Part shown: in pieces, positions 45,637 to 55,661 of the stretch
Layout of the letters: every line of letters starts with the position of its first letter
How positions within the stretch are numbered: position 1 is the first letter of the stretch
NCBI GenBank assembly: GCA_013215655.1
Contig: JABSOX010000014.1
Location: 79,479 to 143,478 of the forward strand
Length of the DNA stretch: 64,000 nt
Reading direction: 5' to 3'
DNA from: Colwellia sp.
GTDB lineage: Bacteria; Pseudomonadota; Gammaproteobacteria; Enterobacterales; Alteromonadaceae
Position numbers and translations under genes: made by a program
The notes under the pieces: generated by a model
What the model was told of the DNA's origin: nothing
The model's input: only the letters and a program-made list of their open reading frames with translations
The model's database searches: none

Positions 45637-46977
45637 TTGAAGCAAGAAAAACGTTCCTTCGAAGTACAACTTACGCAATTATCATTAATTGCTTCTTTAC
45701 CCCTATTTTTTTTACTGATTGGGATAATGTTTTACGCCGACATTTCAATTTATCTCATTTTATTAACCATCTTATTTGCCAGTATTAGTATTGCCCTTTG
45801 TCATGTAAAAATCCATCAAAAATCTAGTTATCAATTTCGCAGTTTAAGTAATTTACTTGATGGGATGATCCGTGGCGACTATAGTTTAAGAGGACGTTCA
45901 AACGAAAATGATATTGCTTTAAATGAATTAGTTAATTCGATCAATAGCTTAGCAATAAGGCTTAATAAACAACGTATTGAGTCAGTTGAAAGCCAGCTAT
46001 TATTGAAAACAGTTATTAACCATATTGATGTCGCTATTATTGCGCTAAACGACGAAAACGAATTGATTTTATTAAATCCTGCCGCCAGTAAAGTACTACA
46101 ATTACCCGATAAAGAATCATCTCAGCTTTCACTTAAGCAACTCAAGCAGTTAGAGCAGTTAGGTCAACTAGAAAGTGGCCAAAGTAAAGTAATGACCTTA
46201 AAATTTGCCAATCAACAAGGTAAATATAATGTACATATGGAAGAATTTAGAGAATCAGGAAAGCAACAAAAACTACTTTTCCTTACCGATGTCAGCCATA
46301 TTCTAAGAAGCGAAGAACAAAATGCTTGGCAAAGTTTAGTACGCGTTATTAGTCATGAAATTAACAATTCACTTGCCCCTATCGCATCAATTAGCCAAAC
46401 ATTAAAACGCTTTCTTAACCGTCAACAAGACATAGAAAGTCATAAAGAAGATCTTATTGAAGGCCTGACGATTATTTCTCAACGAACCAATAACTTAAGA
46501 GACTTTGTTAACAGTTATAAACAAATTTCCTGCTTACCTGATCCCAAAAAAGTGTCAACATCCATTAATGATTTAGTAAATAAAATCATACCTCTGTATG
46601 CAAAAAACAATATTACCTTTGATGAAGGTTTAGATTCAGATGTGAATTTACTCATTGACCCCATACAGATAGAACAAGTATTGATTAATATTATTAAAAA
46701 CGCGGTAGAATCAACGCAGAGTGTAAATAGCGAAGGTGAAATTAATCTTGATTGGCAAGTAGATGGGGATATTTTTACATTGACCATTAGCGATGAAGGC
46801 GCAGGGGTCATTAACCCCGATAATTTGTTTGTTCCCTTTTACACCACTAAACAACAAGGCTCAGGCATAGGCTTAGTTTTATGCAGGCAAATACTGGACG
46901 CCCATCATGGACAACTGACCTTAACCAATAGGCTAGATAAAAAAGGGTGTTTGGCAACCATTTCGTTGCCTATATAA
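45637..46977 (+). CDS. Sensor histidine kinase
   Basis: Two TM segments, H-box RVISHEINNSLAPI, HATPase motifs (NIIKNAVES, DEGAGV, GSGIGLVL). Confidence 0.94.
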   Translation: MKQEKRSFEVQLTQLSLIASLPLFFLLIGIMFYADISIYLILLTILFASISIALCHVKIHQKSSYQFRSLSNLLDGMIRGDYSLRGRSNENDIALNELVNSINSLAIRLNKQRIESVESQLLLKTVINHIDVAIIALNDENELILLNPAASKVLQLPDKESSQLSLKQLKQLEQLGQLESGQSKVMTLKFANQQGKYNVHMEEFRESGKQQKLLFLTDVSHILRSEEQNAWQSLVRVISHEINNSLAPIASISQTLKRFLNRQQDIESHKEDLIEGLTIISQRTNNLRDFVNSYKQISCLPDPKKVSTSINDLVNKIIPLYAKNNITFDEGLDSDVNLLIDPIQIEQVLINIIKNAVESTQSVNSEGEINLDWQVDGDIFTLTISDEGAGVINPDNLFVPFYTTKQQGSGIGLVLCRQILDAHHGQLTLTNRLDKKGCLATISLPI

Positions 46978-46988
46978 CAGCTCCTTTT

Positions 46989-47501
46989 CTATATCACCTT
47001 TTGCCAATAACCAACATCTAGCCATTGATTAAATTTAAAGCCAACGTCCTTAAAATGAGCCACCTGTTTCATTTCAAACTTTTCATGTAGCGCAATACTT
47101 GCAGGGTTTGGCAAAGTAATTCCGCCAATGATGGTATGAATTGAACGGCTTTGAAGTTCTGCAAATAGGCCTTCATATAATTTACTACCGATACCTTTCT
47201 GTTTCGCGTCCGGAGATAAATACACCGTTATTTCAACAGAGAAACGATACGAAAAGCGCTCTCGCCATTTACTTGCATAAGCATAACCAACAACACTGCC
47301 ATTCTCATCTTCCGCAACTAACCAAGGTAAATTATCAGCTCTTATTTTTTCAATCCGTGTAGACATGTTATCTGCACTGACGAGGTCTTCTTCAAATGTA
47401 ATCACCGTATTAGCAATATAATGATTATAAATCTCTGTAATTTTAACTACATCTTGGTCTTCAATAAAACGTATCACAGTTTTTCCTAAGGTTAACTGCA
47501 C
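46989..47501 (-). CDS. GNAT family N-acetyltransferase
   Basis: VGYAYASKWRERFSYRFSVEITVYLSPDAKQKGIGSKLYEGLF. Confidence 0.88.
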   Translation of the reverse strand: MQLTLGKTVIRFIEDQDVVKITEIYNHYIANTVITFEEDLVSADNMSTRIEKIRADNLPWLVAEDENGSVVGYAYASKWRERFSYRFSVEITVYLSPDAKQKGIGSKLYEGLFAELQSRSIHTIIGGITLPNPASIALHEKFEMKQVAHFKDVGFKFNQWLDVGYWQKVI

Positions 47502-47572
47502 TCATTATCAAGTATGATATTTGTAGGTCGACATGAACGTAGTGAGGCTCGACAAATTCATCGGGGAATTAA

Positions 47573-47611
47573 CAAAAAATAGTGTCTATCAATGATTTCA
47601 ATAGACACTAT
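47573..47611 (-). terminator. Terminator of amtB, distal to the repeat element
   Basis: Minus strand atagtgtctattgaaatcattgatagacactattttttg. Confidence 0.75.
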
Positions 47612-47650
47612 AAGTTTATTCAAGCTACAAGCTCTGCAACATATTTTGAA

Positions 47651-47918
47651 TATGTACCCAAACTCCTTCGAAATGCAGGATTCAGCAAATCGATAAACGA
47701 CATTATGCAAGGCATTAACTTTTGTGAATGGTTGTTCCATTCAAACAGTTAATAACGCGGCAGAATGTTGTTTATCGCCTTGCCCAAAGGGAGTTCAGCT
47801 AGAAAACGAGTACTGCGTTGCAACACTCGGCAAGGGAACAACCATTGCCTTTGCGTTGCGCCTTGTTCTCGCCCCCAAGCTGAATTCTGAACCTGCATTT
47901 CCAAGAAGCTTGGGTATA
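47651..47918. mobile_element. MITE-like repeat element with terminal and internal inverted repeats
   Basis: acccaaactccttcgaaatgcagg vs reverse complement of the right end acccaagcttcttggaaatgcagg; internal cgataaacgacatt / aatgttgtttatcg; gaatggttgttccattc hairpin. Confidence 0.75.
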
Positions 47919-47928
47919 AGGCACAGTA

Positions 47929-49194
47929 CTAACCGCGGGTAAACTCAGGATAAGCTTCTAAACCACAGTCCGACTTATCAACACCTTCGTACTCTTCTTC
48001 AGCACTGACTCGAATACCAATAAGTTTCTTCAAAGCAAACCAAACAATAAAGCTAGTGGTAAAGACCCAAATAAAGATAGTCGCAGCACCAATTAATTGA
48101 CCACTAAACGTTGAGGCTGAATTTGTTAATGGCACAATAAGTAAACCAAACAAGCCAACAACACCATGTACAGAAATAGCGCCTACAGGGTCATCTATTT
48201 TTAATTTATCTAAACCGATAATTGATAGCACCACAATGACTCCAGCAATAGCACCAAACAAGGTTGCTTGTACTGGTGTAGGAGTTGATGGTTCAGCTGT
48301 AATCGCAACTAATCCGGCCAAAGCACCATTTAAACACATGGTTAAATCAGCTTTTTTGAACAATATTTTTGCAAAAACGAGTGCCCCTATAGCTCCTGCA
48401 GCGGCAGCAGCATTAGTATTAAGAAAAACCATAGCCACTGAATGTGAACTAGAGATATCTCCTAATTTCAATACTGAGCCACCATTAAAGCCAAACCAGC
48501 CCATCCATAAAATAAATGTCCCTAAGGTTGCCATAGGTAAATTCGCTCCCGGTATCGCATTAACACGACCATCGGCAGAATATTTTCCTTTACGTGCTCC
48601 TAACAATAAAACACCGGCAAGTGCTGCCGACGCTCCGGCCATATGCACAATGCCAGAGCCTGCAAAATCAGAAAATCCCAATTCGCTTAACGTATATAAG
48701 CCAAATACTGCATCACCACCCCATGTCCAACTACCTTCCATAGGATAAATGACCGCGGTTAGTACCACAGTAAATGCTAAGAAAGACCATAATTTCATCC
48801 GTTCAGCAACAGCACCAGAAACAATAGACATGGCTGTTGCAACAAAAACAACTTGGAAAAAGAAATCCGATGCAGCAGAATAAATTGCTCCGCCGGTAAA
48901 ACCGTCTTCTCGTTCTGAAAACTCTTTTAATACAGTCGCTGGATCAACTGTTTCAATACCCGATAAAAAGACACCACCGCCATACATAATGTCGTAACCA
49001 ACGGCTAAATACATCATGCAAGAAATAGCATATAAGGCCATATTTTTTGTTAATATTTCGGTGGTGTTTTTAGCACGAACTAAGCCGGCTTCCAACATTG
49101 AAAAACCAGCCGCCATCCACATCACTAACGCACCACAAATAAGAAAATAAAAAGTATCCATGGCATATTGAAGTTGGTAAATATTTTGTTCCAT
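47929..49194 (-). CDS. amtB: Ammonium transporter AmtB
   Basis: ALVMWMAAGFSMLEAGLVRAKNTTEIL; adjacent PII gene. Confidence 0.96.
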   Translation of the reverse strand: MEQNIYQLQYAMDTFYFLICGALVMWMAAGFSMLEAGLVRAKNTTEILTKNMALYAISCMMYLAVGYDIMYGGGVFLSGIETVDPATVLKEFSEREDGFTGGAIYSAASDFFFQVVFVATAMSIVSGAVAERMKLWSFLAFTVVLTAVIYPMEGSWTWGGDAVFGLYTLSELGFSDFAGSGIVHMAGASAALAGVLLLGARKGKYSADGRVNAIPGANLPMATLGTFILWMGWFGFNGGSVLKLGDISSSHSVAMVFLNTNAAAAAGAIGALVFAKILFKKADLTMCLNGALAGLVAITAEPSTPTPVQATLFGAIAGVIVVLSIIGLDKLKIDDPVGAISVHGVVGLFGLLIVPLTNSASTFSGQLIGAATIFIWVFTTSFIVWFALKKLIGIRVSAEEEYEGVDKSDCGLEAYPEFTRG

Positions 49195-49205
49195 TATCTT
49201 ATTCC

Positions 49206-49568
<363 letters not shown>

Positions 49569-49587
49569 TTATAGTTACAAACAACTA

Positions 49588-49603
49588 TTCAATTGACATG
49601 CCA
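49588..49603 (-). promoter_or_regulatory. Candidate weak sigma54 promoter for glnK-amtB
   Basis: Minus strand TGGCATGTCAATTGAA; near consensus but the -12 GC is GA. Confidence 0.35.
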
Positions 49604-49664
49604 AAGAAAATAAATGAATAAATACAAAGAGTTAATGGTTTTTACTTATTTAACAATAGCTTGT

Positions 49665-49682
49665 CGCACCAATGCGGTGCAC
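49665..49682. promoter_or_regulatory. NtrC-type binding site
   Basis: cGCACCaatgcGGTGCac: perfect GCACC-N5-GGTGC dyad. Confidence 0.7.
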
Positions 49683-49858
49683 ATAAGAATCTGTGATGGT
49701 TTTAAATGGTGCAGAAAAAAACTCGATAATTAGGAAGTATGTGCAAAATCGATTGAAAATTAATAACGTGAATAAGTTAATTTAAGCCATAAAAATGCTT
49801 ATTTATCGACCAATATAGTGTAGATTATTTAATCAGCGTCTATTTAAAGGAAAGTACG

Positions 49859-51658
49859 TTGAAAACTACCGATACCTCTTCTTATCATCATTTTTTAAAA
49901 GTTGTTGATTGCCAACAAGCCTGCCCTGCACATACACCTGTTCCTGAATATATAAGATTAATAGCCGAGAAACGTTATACCGACGCCTACATGATTAACT
50001 GGGAATCAAATGTTTTTCCTGGGGTATTGGGACGAGTATGTGACCGCCCATGTGAGCCAGCTTGTCGCCGTGTCAGAGTAGAAGAAAAGCCTGTCGCTAT
50101 TTGTCGATTGAAACGAGTAGCAGCTGATAACAAAGACGACATTTATCCTTATTTACCAAAAGTGCCTACACAAAAAAATGGTAAACGTATTGCTTTAATA
50201 GGTGCCGGTCCTGCGTCACTTACTGTTGCCAGAGATCTATTACCCTTAGGTTACGACATTGTCTTATTTGAACAAGACATGAAGGCTGGCGGGATGATGC
50301 GTAGTCAGATCCCTGCGTTTCGGCTGCCAGAAACAGTACTTGATGAAGAGCTAAATTATATTTTAAATATGGGCGTAGAAGGCCACTTTGGCGAAGAGAT
50401 CTCCAGCTTAAAAAAACTATTGCAAGCAAACTTCGATGCTATTTTTGTTGGTACGGGTGCTCCAAACGGCCGCTGGTTAGAAATACCCGGTCACGAGCAA
50501 GGTTGTACAAATATCGAAACCGGTATTAGCTGGTTATCCAGTGTTACTTTTGGCCATACATCATCAATACCTAAACGCGTTGTTGTGCTTGGTGGTGGTA
50601 ATACTGCAATGGACTGCTGTCGAACCGCAAAACGCTTAGGTGCAGAGCAAGTCACAGTATTAGTTCGCTCAAGTTATGATGCGATGAAAGCGTCTCCTTG
50701 GGAGAAAGAAGATGCTAAATCAGAAGGTATTGATATTAAGCCTAATTACACACCAATTGAGTATGTTATAAAAAATGACCAATTTATTGGTGTACGGTTC
50801 GCTCAAGTAGAATCAGTTTATGACAAATTTGGTAAACGAACACTACAAGAAACAGGTGAAACATTACTAGTTGAATGTGATCAGGTGCTAGTTGCCGTTG
50901 GTCAAGATACTGCGTTCCCTTGGATTGAACGTGATATTGGGCTCAGATTTAATAAATGGCAACAGCCCGCATTAAACAAAGCGACTTTACAGTCCAGTTT
51001 AGAACAAGTATTTTTTGGTGGTGATGCCGCTTTTGGCCCCGAAAATATTATCTCGGCGGTAGCTAATGGACATCAAGCTGCTATTTCTATCGACCTTTTT
51101 TGCCAAGGGAAAAATACCGAAGATGAACGCCCTGAAAGCGGCTTTAATCTAGTTAGTCAAAAAATGGGCATACATGACTGGAGCTATCAAAGTAGTATTG
51201 ATCATCAAGCACGAAACCTAGTGCCTCATATTTCTTGGGATGAAGCCGTAAAAAGTTTAAATACGGAAGTTGAATTAGGCTTTGATGAAAAGTTAGCTCT
51301 TGAAGAAGCTCAGCGTTGTTTAAATTGTGATGTGCACACAGTATTTAACGAAAGTACCTGTATTGAGTGTTCCGCCTGTGATGATGTTTGCCCGATGGAC
51401 TGTATTAATTTTGTTGACGTTGGTGATACAGATCAGGTTGAGAATGCCGATGCCCAGCATTTACTTTCACAATTAAGGGTAAAAGAAATAAATCCTGACC
51501 AAGAATTATTAGTTTCAGCGCCATTAAAAACTGGGCATATCATGATTAAAGATGAAGACGTTTGTTTACACTGCGGTTTATGCGCTGAACGCTGTCCAAC
51601 AGGGGCATGGGATATGAAAAAACTAGTGATCGATAATATTGGAGCGACCATAAAATGA
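49859..51658 (+). CDS. GltD-like FAD/NAD(P) oxidoreductase with 4Fe-4S ferredoxin domains
   Basis: CPAHTPVPEYIRLI, RVCDRPCEPACRR, ALIGAGPASLTVARDL, VVLGGGNTAMDCCRTAKRLGA; C-terminal CIECSACDDVCPMDCI and CLHCGLCAERCPTGAW. Confidence 0.93.
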   Translation: MKTTDTSSYHHFLKVVDCQQACPAHTPVPEYIRLIAEKRYTDAYMINWESNVFPGVLGRVCDRPCEPACRRVRVEEKPVAICRLKRVAADNKDDIYPYLPKVPTQKNGKRIALIGAGPASLTVARDLLPLGYDIVLFEQDMKAGGMMRSQIPAFRLPETVLDEELNYILNMGVEGHFGEEISSLKKLLQANFDAIFVGTGAPNGRWLEIPGHEQGCTNIETGISWLSSVTFGHTSSIPKRVVVLGGGNTAMDCCRTAKRLGAEQVTVLVRSSYDAMKASPWEKEDAKSEGIDIKPNYTPIEYVIKNDQFIGVRFAQVESVYDKFGKRTLQETGETLLVECDQVLVAVGQDTAFPWIERDIGLRFNKWQQPALNKATLQSSLEQVFFGGDAAFGPENIISAVANGHQAAISIDLFCQGKNTEDERPESGFNLVSQKMGIHDWSYQSSIDHQARNLVPHISWDEAVKSLNTEVELGFDEKLALEEAQRCLNCDVHTVFNESTCIECSACDDVCPMDCINFVDVGDTDQVENADAQHLLSQLRVKEINPDQELLVSAPLKTGHIMIKDEDVCLHCGLCAERCPTGAWDMKKLVIDNIGATIK

Positions 51659-53514
51659 CTCCACCGGATACACTAAAGTTTTCTAGCCAATGCCAAGCTA
51701 CAAACAATTTTGTAGTGCGCTTTGCCAATACCAATGGTACCGGCTCTGCCAGCGCTAACAATATGTTTGCAAAAGCCATTTTAAGAATGGGTATTCCTGT
51801 TAGTGCCAAAAATATTTTTCCATCGAATATCCAAGGCATGCCAACATGGTACGAAGTAAGGATCAGTGAAGATAACTTTCTCGCTCGTCGTGGTGGAAAT
51901 TCAGAAATAGTGGTAGCGATGAACGCGCAAAGCCTCAAAGAAGATATTTGCAGTGTTGCTTGTGGCGGTTTTCTTTTATATGACTCATCAAGAGCATTGA
52001 CCGAAGATGATATTCGCGCTGATATTCAATATTTACCCATTCCTATATCAATCATTTGTCAGAAAGAATATAAAGACCCTCGTCAGCGTCAGCTCTTTAA
52101 AAATGTAGTTTATATTGGCGCACTCGCCGCTTTACTAAATATTGAATTTGATGTCTTAAAATCATTAGTTGCCGACCAATTTAAGGGTAAAGACAAGCTA
52201 ATTACTCCCAACATATACGCCCTTGAACTGGGCTATCAATATGCAAATCAACACTTTACTTGCCCACTAAGTATTAAAGTAGAACGCCGAGATTTAATTA
52301 ATAATCGTATTATGGTTGACGGTAATACCGCAACAGGATTAGGTGCAGTTTATGGAGGAGCTACGGTCGTAGGCTGGTACCCAATCACACCATCAACCTC
52401 AGTGATAGAGAAATTCTCCAGTTACTGTGATCGCTTGCGTATTGACCCCGCAACAGGAAAAAAAAATTACGCGCTAGTGCAAGCAGAAGATGAACTAGCG
52501 GCAATAGGTATCGCAATTGGCGCAGGCTGGAATGGTGCCCGTGCTTTCACTGCTACTAGTGGTCCCGGTATTTCACTAATGAGTGAGTTTTTAGGTTTAG
52601 CCTATTTTGCTGAGATTCCTGTAGTCTTAGTCAATGTACAACGTGCTGGCCCGTCTACTGGCATGCCAACTAGAACTCAACAATCTGACATTATCGCATG
52701 TGCATACGCATCACATGGCGATACAAAACATGTACTACTTTTCCCCCAAGACCCTACTGAATGTTTTGAGTTTTCAGCATTAGCCTTTGATTTAGCCGAT
52801 CAACTACAAACACCTATTATCATCATGAGTGATTTAGATTTAGGTATGAATGACCACTTAACTGAAGAATTTAGTTGGGATGATAATAAATCTTATAACT
52901 TGGGCAAAGTACTAACTGCTCAACAGCTTGATGATATTGAAAATTATGGTCGTTATAAAGATTCAGACGGCGACGGCATTTGTTACAGAACCCTACCCGG
53001 TACTCATCCAGAAAAAGGCGCTTTTTTCACACGAGGAACCTCTCGTAACGAATATGCGGGTTATACCGAAAAATCATCAGATTACGTGCATAATATGGAA
53101 CGTTTGCTTAAAAAATTTGATACCGCAAGCCAAATAGTACCCGTACCAGAAATAAACCAAGGACATAAGTTGGCACAAATAGGTTTAATTTATTTTGGTA
53201 CAAGTGCTCATGCCATTGCCGAAACTAAAACACAGCTTAAAGACCATGGTTTAGCCGCAGATACACTGAGAATTAGAGCATTTCCTTTTAATGATGCTGT
53301 ATCAGAGTTTATTAATAATCATCAACTGCTCTTTGTTATTGAACAAAATAGAGATGGTCAAATGCGTTCGTTATTAATTAATGAACAAGAAATTTCCCCT
53401 GAAAAGTTATCATCGATTGCCAATTGTGATGGTTTACCAATGACCAGTACATTCATTGTGCAAGGTGTTCTTGATAAGCTTTCCGGCGATTATTCGGCAA
53501 AACAAGTAAGTTAA
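51655..53514 (+). CDS. 2-oxoacid:acceptor oxidoreductase, fused gamma-alpha subunit (KorA-like)
   Basis: N-terminal gamma domain (NGTGSASANNMFAKAILRMGIPVSAKNIFPSNIQG) then alpha domain (GWYPITPSTSVIE, QAEDELAAIGIAIGAGWNGARAFTATSGPGISLMSE). Confidence 0.92.
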   Translation: MTPPDTLKFSSQCQATNNFVVRFANTNGTGSASANNMFAKAILRMGIPVSAKNIFPSNIQGMPTWYEVRISEDNFLARRGGNSEIVVAMNAQSLKEDICSVACGGFLLYDSSRALTEDDIRADIQYLPIPISIICQKEYKDPRQRQLFKNVVYIGALAALLNIEFDVLKSLVADQFKGKDKLITPNIYALELGYQYANQHFTCPLSIKVERRDLINNRIMVDGNTATGLGAVYGGATVVGWYPITPSTSVIEKFSSYCDRLRIDPATGKKNYALVQAEDELAAIGIAIGAGWNGARAFTATSGPGISLMSEFLGLAYFAEIPVVLVNVQRAGPSTGMPTRTQQSDIIACAYASHGDTKHVLLFPQDPTECFEFSALAFDLADQLQTPIIIMSDLDLGMNDHLTEEFSWDDNKSYNLGKVLTAQQLDDIENYGRYKDSDGDGICYRTLPGTHPEKGAFFTRGTSRNEYAGYTEKSSDYVHNMERLLKKFDTASQIVPVPEINQGHKLAQIGLIYFGTSAHAIAETKTQLKDHGLAADTLRIRAFPFNDAVSEFINNHQLLFVIEQNRDGQMRSLLINEQEISPEKLSSIANCDGLPMTSTFIVQGVLDKLSGDYSAKQVS

Positions 53515-53545
53515 ACAATAATATTAGCGTTATAAGGTTCTGACT

Positions 53546-54598
53546 ATGAGTTTTATAAAATCGAAATTTCATCACCCTCGTATCCCAACCAATGATCTTG
53601 GCTTAAATTACCGAGACTATGAGGGTTCATTATCAACGTTATGTGCAGGTTGTGGCCACGATGCAATTACCTCAGCCGTTGTTCAGGCGTGCTTTGAGCT
53701 CTCTGTACCGCCCCATCAAGTCGCTAAAATGTCAGGTATTGGTTGCTCATCAAAGTCACCCAATTACTTTTTAAATAAGGCCCATGGCTTTAACTCAGTT
53801 CACGGCAGAATGCCATCGGTGGCAACGGGCGCCAACATGGCTAATAGAGACTTAATTTATCTCGGTATGTCGGGTGATGGAGATAGTGCATCCATTGGGT
53901 TAGGCCAGTTTTCTCACGTGGTTCGTCGACAATTAAATATGCTTTATATGGTGGCTAACAATGGTGTTTACGGATTAACTAAAGGACAACTTGCCGCAAC
54001 AGCTGATAAAGGCGTAACCAATAAAGCAGGTGAGCTGAGTCTTTTTACAGATATAGATCTTTGTATTATGGCGCTGCAATTGGGAGCAACTTTTGTCGCG
54101 AGAAGTTTTTCCGGCGATAAAAAGCAACTTGTGCCCTTAATTAAAGCTGCGATTAGTCACCAAGGTTTTGCTTATATTGATATCATTTCCCCCTGTGTAA
54201 CCTTTAATAACCATAAAGATTCGACCCGTTCATATGATTATGTACATGAACATATCACTACCGCCGCTATTGCTGATTTTGTGCCAATGAAAAAAGAAAT
54301 AACCAGTGATTGTGCGAGTGGTGAAGGTGAAGATATTTGTCTTCATGACGGCTCATTAATGCGTATTAGAAAAATACAAGATGACTACCAAACAACCGAT
54401 CCCATGCAAGCAATTGTCGATATTGCTAAATATAAAAAGAAAGGAGAGATACTAACCGGTTTATTTTATTTAGATCCGACAGCAACACATTATCACGAAA
54501 TAAATAATACCTGTGATATGCCACTCAATCAGCTTACACAAGATGCTTTGTGTCCAGGTTCTCGAGTATTAACGGGAATAAACAATAGCTTTCGTTGA
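53546..54598 (+). CDS. 2-oxoacid:acceptor oxidoreductase, beta (TPP-binding) subunit (KorB-like)
   Basis: LCAGCGHDAITSAV, SGIGCSSKSPNYF, GDGDSASIGLGQFSHVVRRQLNMLYMVANNGVYGLTKGQ. Confidence 0.93.
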   Translation: MSFIKSKFHHPRIPTNDLGLNYRDYEGSLSTLCAGCGHDAITSAVVQACFELSVPPHQVAKMSGIGCSSKSPNYFLNKAHGFNSVHGRMPSVATGANMANRDLIYLGMSGDGDSASIGLGQFSHVVRRQLNMLYMVANNGVYGLTKGQLAATADKGVTNKAGELSLFTDIDLCIMALQLGATFVARSFSGDKKQLVPLIKAAISHQGFAYIDIISPCVTFNNHKDSTRSYDYVHEHITTAAIADFVPMKKEITSDCASGEGEDICLHDGSLMRIRKIQDDYQTTDPMQAIVDIAKYKKKGEILTGLFYLDPTATHYHEINNTCDMPLNQLTQDALCPGSRVLTGINNSFR

Positions 54599-54671
54599 CA
54601 ATGAGTACTATTGAGCTGTGTAGCTATCATACTAATCAGTATAAGAAAGTAAGAGTTAATGCGAAATAGTA

Positions 54672-55517
54672 TTAGTAAATCATTGCCGCACTTGGATTTA
54701 GTACCGCAAGTATTGCCAATCGTTCCATATCACAGAAATTTCTAGCGGCGCTGATCAATTGCTGATCGATATTAAGATTGGCTATTTTTTCGTCCGTAAG
54801 TAATGCCGACTGAGCATGTTGTTTACACTGATGACTAAGTAACATTATGCGTTTAGCTACATATAATAGTTGTGTTTCAATAGTCAAATATTCAAAATTA
54901 TCTTCATCTTGATTACGGATAGGTTCAATTAAACTATAAGGAAGTTGCCATAGTTTCAGTAAATCTCCTGAGCACTCCCCATAAGAAAAATTAAGAATTT
55001 CTTTTTGTTTCTGCCATGGTAATTCAAGGGTTGAAACATGATAACAAGCTTCAACTTTAGCTGGCATAAACTGTTGAACAATCAGCTCACCTAAATTATG
55101 TAGTAAGCCTAGAATAAATAAACGTTCTGAATTAGGTATTTGTAATTGATATCCCAAAAATTTAATAATTAATGCACAATCAACCGTTTGTTCCCAGAAA
55201 GCCTCTAAATATTCAGGATCAGCAGATAAAGATTTAAAAGCGTCAGTGGTAAAATAAGCAATTATAAGGTTATAAACTTCGGTAATACCTAAGACTAATA
55301 CCGCTTTGGAGATAGTATCTATTTTTCCGGGATAATTAAAAAAAGAACTGTTTGCCAGTTTCAATATCGTACCGGCTAATGCAGGGTCGAGCAGAATAAC
55401 ATCAGCAATATCATCAATCGTCGATGCTTCATCATCGATTAATTCTTTAATTCGTATAAATGAATCTGATAGTACAAATATTTCACTTGCCTTTTCAGCA
55501 CATTCGTAAGAATTCAT
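54672..55517 (-). CDS. HDOD domain-containing protein
   Basis: DIADVILLDPALAGTILKLANSSFFNYPGKIDTISKAVLVLG. Confidence 0.88.
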   Translation of the reverse strand: MNSYECAEKASEIFVLSDSFIRIKELIDDEASTIDDIADVILLDPALAGTILKLANSSFFNYPGKIDTISKAVLVLGITEVYNLIIAYFTTDAFKSLSADPEYLEAFWEQTVDCALIIKFLGYQLQIPNSERLFILGLLHNLGELIVQQFMPAKVEACYHVSTLELPWQKQKEILNFSYGECSGDLLKLWQLPYSLIEPIRNQDEDNFEYLTIETQLLYVAKRIMLLSHQCKQHAQSALLTDEKIANLNIDQQLISAARNFCDMERLAILAVLNPSAAMIY

Positions 55518-55587
55518 AACAGCGTTCCTTTTATAAATACAAATAAAGTAGTTTTAAGTCCAACTTACGTACAAAGAACATCCTGTA

Positions 55588-55621
55588 TATACTCAAGCTA
55601 CATCAAGATACTTGGGTATAG
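55588..55621. repeat. Short palindromic intergenic element
   Basis: tatactcaagctacatcaagatacttgggtata: near-perfect 10-bp arms with the TATACCC-type ends of the larger elements. Confidence 0.5.
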
Positions 55622-55661
55622 TTAAGTATATACCCAAAATATTTATTCATGGTTAAATTGA

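Noticed and set aside
47527-47553. gtcgac...ctcgac inverted repeat near the GNAT gene start
   Set aside because: Arms of only about five bases; could be part of a repeat family but not supportable alone.
47724-47942. 72-aa ORF in the ORF track
   Set aside because: Falls almost entirely inside the inverted-repeat element at 47651-47918.
48236-48748. 170-aa ORF opposite amtB
   Set aside because: Ala/Pro-rich antisense shadow of amtB; no recognisable domain.
49691-49713. Plus-strand sigma54 promoter for the oxidoreductase cluster (tggttttaaatggtgca)
   Set aside because: GG to GC spacing is 11 rather than the required 10 nt.
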